In this document: one piece after another, positions 1 to 5,149 of the stretch
Layout: the number at the start of each line of letters is the position of its first letter
How positions within the stretch are numbered: position 1 is the first letter of the stretch
Assembly: GCA_964523015.1 (NCBI GenBank)
Contig: CAZFXN010000091.1
Coordinates: 1 to 6,118 of the forward strand
DNA: 6,118 nucleotides
Direction of reading: 5' to 3'
Source: JAWXBT01 sp964523015
Lineage (GTDB): Bacteria > Bdellovibrionota_C > UBA2361 > J135
Position numbers and translations under genes: made by a program
The notes under the pieces: generated by a model
Told to the model about the DNA's origin: nothing
The model's database searches: none
What the model saw: the letters and a program-made list of their open reading frames with translations, nothing else

Positions 1-478
1 GTTCAATATCATCCAAGGAATGCAGCTCACCAAATAGTTTAAAAAATTGAATCTTCCAAGGGGTAGAGAACCAGCCTCCGATTTTCTTAATAGAAGATAC
101 TGGATAATTATTGATGATTAAGGTAACGGTAAATGCGTTGTAAGCATTTATTAAAAAGCTTAGTTTCTGTGCCTCAGTAAATTTTGAAAACTGTGACTTG
201 GTGACATCAGAAAGTGAGTAGATGTATCGCTGCAGCTCCTTTGGACTGCTGCGAAGAGCTGAATACTTAACCCCACTTTTTACTCCATCCTGAACTACCA
301 CCTCATGTAAGATTTTGCTCCAAATAGTATGGGAGTGGTCAAACTCGGCTGCTGCAGCTCGTTGCTTTGCAAGCTCCCCCTTGGCAAAGACAATAGGTAG
401 ATGGTCCTCGGCTCTGACAAGCTTTGATGTGACGAACACAGAGAGGAGCAGAGCTATAATTACCTGAAAAGATCGCAT
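1..478 (-). CDS. DUF547 domain protein, secreted; partial (C-terminus beyond left edge)
   Basis: Reading from the ATG at 478-476, the frame stays open for 159 codons to the window edge, so only the N-terminal part is seen. Residues 1-23 look like a Sec signal peptide: Arg2, a hydrophobic stretch VIIALLLSVFV, and a likely cut after LVRA. The mature part carries DUF547 hallmarks: W53 with ILHEVVVQDGVKSGVKYSAL (56-75), FLINAYNAFTV (108-118), YPVSSIKKI (125-133), and PWKIQFFKLFG followed by HSLDDIE (140-159). The molecular role of DUF547 is not established; it is an extracytoplasmic domain in many bacteria. The gene starts 15 nt after the rhodanese stop, with only a weak purine stretch (TGGAAAA) as SD, so it is probably the third gene of the unit that begins with the Cys-rich peptide. 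Family assignment is fairly sure; function is unknown. Confidence 0.88.
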   Translation of the reverse strand, partial: MRSFQVIIALLLSVFVTSKLVRAEDHLPIVFAKGELAKQRAAAAEFDHSHTIWSKILHEVVVQDGVKSGVKYSALRSSPKELQRYIYSLSDVTKSQFSKFTEAQKLSFLINAYNAFTVTLIINNYPVSSIKKIGGWFSTPWKIQFFKLFGELHSLDDIE

Positions 479-493
479 GTTATTTATTTTCCA

Positions 494-1021
494 TTATTGA
501 AATGCTGGTGGATGCAGATCGTTATTTAGAAATCTGCCCCAGGCTTTATTAAAAGGGTGAACGTACTTAACCTGCTTGCTGCCTGAAAATACGGCGTTGT
601 TATGATTAGCCCATTCGAAGATACCCCCCTCAAGAGACCGCACATTGCTAAATCCTTTTGCCATTAGCTGCTCAGCAAGTTTGGAGCTTCGATATCCTAC
701 TGAGCAGTAGGTAATAATCGCTTTATCCATAGGGAGCTTTTCGACGAGTGACTTTAAGGAGTCTACTTTCGGCACGAACAGCACGGCTCCATCCAAATGA
801 CTTACTTCGTATTCCTCTCTTGCTCGACTATCTATGATCACGATCTTAGATGGATTGCTCCTAAGCTCCTGCTTAAACTCTTCCACTGAGAGGGACACTA
901 CTTCGGGAAAGGTTTGGCGAAGCTTGATCTTAAGCAGAGCGAAATCATCCGATGTCTCTGCAAAGGCGATACCTGTACAAAAAAACAACAACATCGCCAC
1001 ACCCAATCCAGAAGCGTTCAT
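494..1021 (-). CDS. Secreted single-domain rhodanese-like protein
   Basis: A 175-residue protein with one rhodanese domain. The frame extends to a TTG at 1033, but I choose the ATG at 1021-1019. It lies 2 nt after the stop of the Cys-rich gene and gives a compact signal peptide ending GIAFA before ETSDD (cut near residue 21). That signal peptide is unusual in having no Lys or Arg before its hydrophobic core. The domain shows VIIDSRAREEYEVSHLDGAV (about 61-80), the active-site loop CSVGYR with the persulfide-forming Cys106 and Arg111 of the family's CxxxxR loop, and LEGGIFEW near 130-137. Rhodaneses transfer sulfane sulfur from a donor to a thiophilic acceptor; a periplasmic location is inferred from the signal peptide. 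No strong SD precedes the start, so translation is probably coupled to the upstream gene. The substrate is unknown. A role with arsenic or sulfur species is inference from context. Confidence 0.9.
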   Translation of the reverse strand: MNASGLGVAMLLFFCTGIAFAETSDDFALLKIKLRQTFPEVVSLSVEEFKQELRSNPSKIVIIDSRAREEYEVSHLDGAVLFVPKVDSLKSLVEKLPMDKAIITYCSVGYRSSKLAEQLMAKGFSNVRSLEGGIFEWANHNNAVFSGSKQVKYVHPFNKAWGRFLNNDLHPPAFQ

Positions 1022-1023
1022 CC

Positions 1024-1212
1024 CTAACAGCAACCGGACTTTGTTCCTGAATCCTTTGGAGTAGTGCTACAGCTAGATGCAGGCTTCTCTGTCCCGCAGC
1101 TTGAAGCTGGTTTGGTTGACTCACATGTTGAATCTGGGGTTACCTTTGGCTTTTCCGACTCACAACTTGTTTTGCTTGCATTTTCGCCACAACAGCCTGA
1201 TTTATCGCCCAT
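1024..1212 (-). CDS. Small Cys-rich repeat protein (62 aa), candidate thiol metal/metalloid-binding peptide
   Basis: I recognise no family. The 62-residue product has 8 Cys (residues 7, 8, 17, 30, 39, 48, 61, 62) and is otherwise Ser/Thr/Lys/Pro/Glu-rich, with no Trp, Tyr, Phe, Leu or Ile and no signal peptide or membrane segment. KSGCC occurs at both ends (4-8 and 58-62), and the middle holds ESTKPASSC followed by GTEKPASSC. Cys spacing is nearly symmetric (9, 13, 9, 9, 13 between successive groups). The repeat copies differ almost only at synonymous sites, which argues for a real, selected protein. The ATG has a good SD (AGGAG, 6-nt spacer). The rhodanese ATG follows the TAG by 2 nt, so the two are likely co-translated. 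Multiple thiols with vicinal CC pairs suggest binding of As(III), Cu, Zn or Hg in the cytoplasm, like a metallothionein, but this is inference. It could instead be a persulfide carrier for the rhodanese or a regulator. Confidence 0.8.
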   Translation of the reverse strand: MGDKSGCCGENASKTSCESEKPKVTPDSTCESTKPASSCGTEKPASSCSTTPKDSGTKSGCC

Positions 1213-1218
1213 GATTTT

Positions 1219-1223
1219 CTCCT
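1219..1223 (-). promoter_or_regulatory. Shine-Dalgarno site of the Cys-rich gene
   Basis: AGGAG on the minus strand with a 6-nt spacer (AAAATC) before the ATG at 1212-1210. It is the strongest ribosome binding site in the left half. It supports both the start codon and the reality of this short gene. Confidence 0.8.
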
Positions 1224-1276
1224 GTAATTAAGTTAAGAGTTGTTTCACCTATATGAGTGTATGATGACGGGCGAAA

Positions 1277-1306
1277 ATTACAAATATTCATACCGAGACG
1301 AGTCTA
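1277..1306 (-). promoter_or_regulatory. Possible sigma70-type promoter for the Cys-rich/rhodanese/DUF547 unit
   Basis: On the minus strand, TAGACT (1306-1301, 4 of 6 matches to the -35 consensus) is followed after 18 nt by TGTAAT (1282-1277, 5 of 6 matches to the -10 consensus). This would start a transcript near 1270 with a leader of about 57 nt before the Cys-rich ATG. A short dyad, AGAC-GA-GTCT (1296-1305), overlaps the -35 and could be an operator, but 4-bp arms are easily due to chance. The 132-bp gap between this unit and the PQ-loop gene is the longest non-coding stretch in the window, which makes a promoter here plausible. Confidence 0.3.
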
Positions 1307-1344
1307 GTGTTTCCAGTATCTTAGTGATTATTTAAGACTATGAA

Positions 1345-1812
1345 TCAAAAATCAGATCCCGAAAGGCTAAAAGCATCTGTTTTTGGATCCGCCATTTGTC
1401 GACGCTTAATCAAAATTGCGACTGAAGTCGTAAGGCAAAGGATTAAGTTTATTGAGCTCGTAAGCGTGAGAGCAAGGCAGCAGTTATCGATTAGATAGTG
1501 CACTATACCGTAAAAAAATGCGAGTGCGGCACTGACCGTCCACATAACCCAGGTTGCTAGGGATACATTCCTCGTGTCATGTCGCCTTAGTATAAGTGTC
1601 AACTGTGGGAGATAACCCACTAAAGAAATTCCAATTGTGGCCATCTGAGCAAGGTCAGCGAGGTGAAGTATAAGCATTACTAAATGATGCTCCTCATAGA
1701 TACTAGGATTCAACCGTGCTATTTCGGAACTAAAGTGTAAGAAATGAAGTCTGAGCGGCACTAACAGTCCAAGTAGCAATAATAGGACCAAATGACCAAA
1801 AATAAATTTCAA
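1345..1812 (-). CDS. PQ-loop / SemiSWEET-like small membrane protein
   Basis: The frame gives up to 155 residues. The conserved part is GISLVGYLPQLTLILRR (61-77), carrying the Pro-Gln pair at 69-70, then S84 and a Trp-containing helix LATWVMWTVSAALAFFYGIV (85-104), then a third hydrophobic segment (about 111-135) and a basic IKRR end. Three helices with one PQ motif match the SemiSWEET/PQ-loop half-transporter layout, usually about 85-100 residues and dimeric in the membrane. SemiSWEETs move sugars; other PQ-loop proteins move amino acids or other solutes, so the substrate is open. The start is uncertain. The longest form begins at a TTG directly after an in-frame TAG with no clear SD, only 17 nt from the divergent flavoprotein gene. 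An ATG at 1677 (residue 46), preceded by GAGGAG at 12 nt, would give a 110-residue protein closer to family length. Confidence 0.75.
   Translation of the reverse strand: MKFIFGHLVLLLLLGLLVPLRLHFLHFSSEIARLNPSIYEEHHLVMLILHLADLAQMATIGISLVGYLPQLTLILRRHDTRNVSLATWVMWTVSAALAFFYGIVHYLIDNCCLALTLTSSINLILCLTTSVAILIKRRQMADPKTDAFSLSGSDF
1786..1800. repeat. Tandem GACCAAA direct repeat (8-bp period)
   Basis: Two GACCAAA copies (1786-1792 and 1794-1800) are separated by one T, 30-44 nt upstream of the flavoprotein ATG. If the PQ-loop gene starts at the inner ATG (1677), this lies in a true divergent intergenic region just downstream of an AATAAT (1778-1783) that could act as a -10, although no good -35 accompanies it. 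If the PQ-loop gene starts at the TTG, the repeat is coding. A regulatory role is a weak guess. Confidence 0.3.
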
Positions 1813-1817
1813 CTATT

Positions 1818-1821
1818 GGAG
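1818..1821 (+). promoter_or_regulatory. Shine-Dalgarno site of the VTT-flavoprotein gene
   Basis: GGAG with an 8-nt spacer before the ATG at 1830. It fixes this start and the N-terminal MPSALPKKYRR of the fusion protein. Confidence 0.7.
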
Positions 1822-1829
1822 ATTACCTA

Positions 1830-4025
1830 ATGCCATCTGCGCTTCCCAAAAAATACCGAAGAGTAGTTTATATCGCAGCACTTGCGGTAGTCATCGGCAT
1901 TACGCTGAACTCTGGATTAAAGTATTTAACGTTAGATTCCTTGCAGCAGAATCAGGAAGCTCTTGCGCTGTATGTGCGAGAGAATTTTTTGACAGCAACG
2001 CTCGCTTTTGTTGGAACCTATATAACTGTAGCTGCCTTTTCTCTCCCTGGAGCTGCAATTCTAACGCTCGCTGGCGGGGCACTATTTGGACTGCTTGTTG
2101 GAACGCTACTAACATCCGTTGCTAGCACTATTGGCGCTACTCTTGCATTTTTGCTGTCGCGTTACTTGCTGCGAAAGCGCGTGCAGACATGGGGTGGGCA
2201 AAAATTAAAAACGATCAATGAAGGCGTTGAAAGAGAGGGCGCTTTTTATTTATTTGGTCTTCGACTTGTCCCCTTATTTCCATTCTTTCTTGTAAACCTT
2301 GGAATGGGCATCACCAATATACGACTAGTAACTTACTTTTGGGTGAGTCAGCTTGGAATGCTTCCAGGAACTATTGCTTACGTTAACGCCGGAACGCAGC
2401 TTAGCCAACTAAAATCTCTCTCTGGAATAGTATCCGCTCCAGTACTTATCTCGTTTGCAATTCTGGGGATCGTGCCACTAATAGCGAAAAAACTCGTAGA
2501 TTTTTACCGGGGTAATAGACTACTTCGGCGATTTAAGAAGCCAGAAAGCTTTGATTATAATTTGGTTGTAATCGGCGCTGGCTCAGCTGGGCTGGTCTCC
2601 TCATATATTGCAAGCGCAGTCAAAGCCAAAGTCGCGCTGATTGAGAAACACAAGATGGGGGGCGATTGCCTAAACACAGGATGCGTACCAAGCAAGGCCC
2701 TGATTCGTTCCGCCAAGATATTGCACTACAGCAAACGGGCTAAAGAATTTGGGCTTGAATCAATCGAAGTAAAATATAACTTCGCTGATGTTATGGAGCG
2801 GGTTCAGCGTGTAATAAAAACTGTTGAGCCACATGATTCAATTGAAAGATACACAGAACTTGGAGTTGAGTGTATTACTGGTGCTGCAAAGATACTGAGT
2901 CCGTATGAGGTAGAGGTTGATGGGAGGATTTTAACGACTCGTAGCATCATCGTTGCGACTGGAGCAAGGCCACTTGTTCCTTCTATCCCTGGTCTTGATA
3001 AGATTTCATATTTAACATCTGATTCGGTGTGGAACATCCGCGAACTACCGAGGCGACTAGTCGTATTAGGAGGCGGGCCGATCGGATCGGAACTTGCGCA
3101 GGCCTTTCATAGGTTAGGCGCGAAAGTCACGCAGATTGAAGCGTATGACTGTGTCCTAAGCCGTGAGGATCCAGATGTAAGTGATTATATCTGTAAACGC
3201 TTAATGGAAGAGGGCGTAAATATACTTACCGACCACAGGGCAGAGCGCGTAGAGGTTTCTGGTGACGATAAGTTTCTTATATGCTCCCATGGCGACCAAG
3301 AGGTCAGAGTCGAGTTCGATGAGCTTCTCTTGGCACTCGGCAGAAAAGCTAACGTAACCGGATTTGGCTTAGAGGAGTTGGGCGTTGAGATTGAGAAAGG
3401 TGGCACAATTGCACATGACCAATTCCTAAGGACCAACTATCCTAATATTTTAGTATGTGGTGATGTCGCCGGCCCTTACCAGTTCACACATGTTGCTGCA
3501 CATCAAGCCTGGTTTGCCTCGCTTAATGCATTGCTCTCCCCATTTTGGTCATTTAAGGCCGATTATCGAGTGATTCCATGGTGCACGTTTACTGACCCTG
3601 AAGTTGCGCGTGTTGGACTAAGTGAAACAGATGCGAAAGAGAAAGGGGTACAATACAAGGTTACCAGATACGGAATAGATGACTTAGACCGCGCCATTGC
3701 CGATGAAAGTGCACACGGCTTTGTCAAACTTCTTACTCCACCTAAAGGAGACAAGATTCTCGGGGTAACAATTGTTGGTGAACACGCTGGCGATCTTATC
3801 GCCGAATTCGTCTCGGCAATGAAACACGGATTAGGACTTAATAAGATTCTTGGCACTATTCATATCTACCCAACATTGGCTGAAGCGAATAAGTACGCGG
3901 CGGGGGTTTGGAAAAGAGGGACAGTATCCGAGCGCACAATGGAGCTTCTTAAGCTCTTTCATACCTGGAGGCGGGGTGGTGGATGTGATTGCTGTCAAAA
4001 TGAGTCTAAGGAGAAATTGGCATGA
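1830..4025 (+). CDS. TVP38/TMEM64 (VTT) membrane domain fused to mercuric reductase-like FAD/NAD(P) oxidoreductase
   Basis: A 731-residue two-part protein. Residues 1-225 are a VTT/DedA-type membrane domain: a first helix at 12-29, then FSLPGAAILTLAGGALFG (70-87), FLLSRYLLRK (107-116) and FGLRLVPLFPFFLVNLGMG (142-160). Residues 240-700 are a class I pyridine nucleotide-disulfide oxidoreductase. The FAD site is VVIGAGSAG (246-254), the redox-active pair is Cys280/Cys285 in GGDCLNTGCVPSK (277-289), the NAD(P) site is VLGGGPIGSE (412-421), and the second FAD motif is CGDVAG (543-548). The dimerisation domain ends in HIYPTLAEANKYAAG (678-692). It has Tyr680 where glutathione reductase and lipoamide dehydrogenase have the catalytic His, as MerA does. 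The tail GGGCDCC (716-722) adds three Cys. It lacks the N-terminal heavy-metal-associated (HMA) domain of many MerA proteins. A membrane-anchored, NAD(P)H-dependent reductase is inferred; the substrate is unknown, possibly a metal, metalloid or thiol species. It starts the arsS operon. Confidence 0.93.
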   Translation: MPSALPKKYRRVVYIAALAVVIGITLNSGLKYLTLDSLQQNQEALALYVRENFLTATLAFVGTYITVAAFSLPGAAILTLAGGALFGLLVGTLLTSVASTIGATLAFLLSRYLLRKRVQTWGGQKLKTINEGVEREGAFYLFGLRLVPLFPFFLVNLGMGITNIRLVTYFWVSQLGMLPGTIAYVNAGTQLSQLKSLSGIVSAPVLISFAILGIVPLIAKKLVDFYRGNRLLRRFKKPESFDYNLVVIGAGSAGLVSSYIASAVKAKVALIEKHKMGGDCLNTGCVPSKALIRSAKILHYSKRAKEFGLESIEVKYNFADVMERVQRVIKTVEPHDSIERYTELGVECITGAAKILSPYEVEVDGRILTTRSIIVATGARPLVPSIPGLDKISYLTSDSVWNIRELPRRLVVLGGGPIGSELAQAFHRLGAKVTQIEAYDCVLSREDPDVSDYICKRLMEEGVNILTDHRAERVEVSGDDKFLICSHGDQEVRVEFDELLLALGRKANVTGFGLEELGVEIEKGGTIAHDQFLRTNYPNILVCGDVAGPYQFTHVAAHQAWFASLNALLSPFWSFKADYRVIPWCTFTDPEVARVGLSETDAKEKGVQYKVTRYGIDDLDRAIADESAHGFVKLLTPPKGDKILGVTIVGEHAGDLIAEFVSAMKHGLGLNKILGTIHIYPTLAEANKYAAGVWKRGTVSERTMELLKLFHTWRRGGGCDCCQNESKEKLA
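4008..4025 (+). promoter_or_regulatory. SD and ATGA start/stop overlap coupling the flavoprotein and PiT genes
   Basis: AAGGAGA (4008-4014) lies 7 nt before the PiT ATG at 4022, inside the last codons of the flavoprotein. The ATGA (4022-4025) joins the PiT start to the flavoprotein TGA stop. This arrangement indicates translational coupling and one transcript. Confidence 0.85.
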
Positions 4026-5149
4026 GCTTAGTGATAATTGTCTCGATATTATTCCTGGCATTTGCCAACGGTGCCAATGATAATTTTAAGGGTGTGGCTA
4101 CTCTTTTTGGAAGTGCAACAACCACATTTAACCGCGCTCTTCTTTGGGCAACAGTTACAACACTTCTAGGTTCATTGGCTGCGCTTATCCTTGCGCAGGA
4201 ATTACTCTCAACTTTTAGCGGTAAGGGTCTTGTTCCTGATTCCGTAATCGCTGATCCGATTTTTGCTGCTGCGGTAGGTTTTGGTGCTGCCGCGACAGTT
4301 TTTCTTGCTACCCGACTTGGATTTCCGATTTCAACTACCCACGCTCTTACAGGGGCACTTGTCGGAGCTGGACTTGCTATTTCACCTGCGGGTGTCACAT
4401 TCACTAAACTAGGCAGCGCATTTGTATTACCGCTTATTTTGAGTCCGGTTATTTCTATTGCACTTGCTTCACTCATCTATCCCATAGCACGAGCTGTAAG
4501 AGTTAAGTGCGGGATTTCATCTCGTTCGTGTCTTTGCGTGGGAACTGAAGTGGTGGCGATGTTACCGATGGCACATAGACCGGGTGACGCAATCCCACTC
4601 TCTGCCTTGGCCGTTATCCCCATTGTGCATGCTGGAGTGAGTCCAGAGTGCCGAATGCTGTATTCCGGAAGCGTTCTCGGGATAGAGGCGAGACCCATAC
4701 TTGATGTTTTGCATTATATTAGTTCAGGCCTTGTTGGGTTTGCTCGTGGACTAAACGACACACCGAAAATCGTAGCACTCCTACTGCTCTCACAAGTTCT
4801 TTCCCCTAAATTTGGGTTTATACTAGTTGCATTCGCAATTGCTATTGGAGGGCTAATAAGTGCCAAGCGAGTGGCAGAGACAATGTCACATAAGATTACC
4901 AGTATGAACGCTGGCCAGGGCTTTATTGCGAATTCTGTCACAGCATTTCTTGTGGTTTTTGCTTCGCGTCTTGGGATTCCTGTATCGACGACTCATGTCT
5001 CCTGCGGCGCACTGTTTGGAATAGGTCTTACGACCGGCAAGGCCCACCTCAGAATGATCATGAATATCCTTTTGGCATGGATTACGACTTTACCGGCGGC
5101 AATGCTTATGTCAGCACTTACGGTTGTCACAATGAGGTTAGTAAATTAA
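4022..5149 (+). CDS. PiT-family inorganic phosphate transporter (permease)
   Basis: A 375-residue, strongly hydrophobic protein with the inverted-repeat layout of the PiT/PHO4 family, cation-coupled phosphate carriers of the inner membrane. Half one has FANGANDNFKGVATLFGS (14-31) and GFPISTTHALTGALVGAG (100-117). Half two has GFARGLNDTPKI (239-250) and GIPVSTTHVSCGALFGIG (318-335). The central loop is short and contains a cysteine cluster (Cys163, Cys170, Cys172) in CGISSRSCLCVG, with Cys210 further on. Length is near the shorter end for PiT carriers. Phosphate is the expected substrate; arsenate is a structural mimic. In an arsS operon the carrier might keep phosphate uptake going during arsenate exposure or handle arsenate itself, which is inference. 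The start is set by a good SD and the ATGA overlap; the end overlaps the arsS start by one base (TAATG). Confidence 0.93.
   Translation: MSLVIIVSILFLAFANGANDNFKGVATLFGSATTTFNRALLWATVTTLLGSLAALILAQELLSTFSGKGLVPDSVIADPIFAAAVGFGAAATVFLATRLGFPISTTHALTGALVGAGLAISPAGVTFTKLGSAFVLPLILSPVISIALASLIYPIARAVRVKCGISSRSCLCVGTEVVAMLPMAHRPGDAIPLSALAVIPIVHAGVSPECRMLYSGSVLGIEARPILDVLHYISSGLVGFARGLNDTPKIVALLLLSQVLSPKFGFILVAFAIAIGGLISAKRVAETMSHKITSMNAGQGFIANSVTAFLVVFASRLGIPVSTTHVSCGALFGIGLTTGKAHLRMIMNILLAWITTLPAAMLMSALTVVTMRLVN

Noticed and set aside
1022..1033. TTG at 1033 as the rhodanese start
   Set aside because: It would overlap the Cys-rich gene and add four residues before the signal peptide without an SD; the ATG at 1021 fits better.
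834..1064. Plus-strand open frame opposite the rhodanese
   Set aside because: Antisense shadow of a gene with clear rhodanese motifs; its product shows no domain.
1024..1212. Cys-rich peptide as a RiPP precursor modified by the radical SAM protein
   Set aside because: It shows no leader/core division or Gly-Gly cut site, lies on the opposite strand from the enzyme, and the enzyme matches ArsS, which acts on a small arsenical. Not excluded, but less likely than a metal-binding role.
4023..4025. TGA of the flavoprotein as a possible selenocysteine codon
   Set aside because: It is part of the ATGA overlap with the PiT start, follows a non-conserved tail, and reading through meets TAG two codons later.
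1830..4025. Calling the flavoprotein a true mercuric reductase (merA)
   Set aside because: There is no HMA domain, the C-terminal Cys arrangement differs, no other mer genes are near, and it is fused to a VTT domain.
4006..4476. Open frame of 156 codons on the minus strand
   Set aside because: It lies wholly opposite the PiT gene, has a low-complexity Ala/Val/Pro-rich product with no family features, and has no context as a gene.
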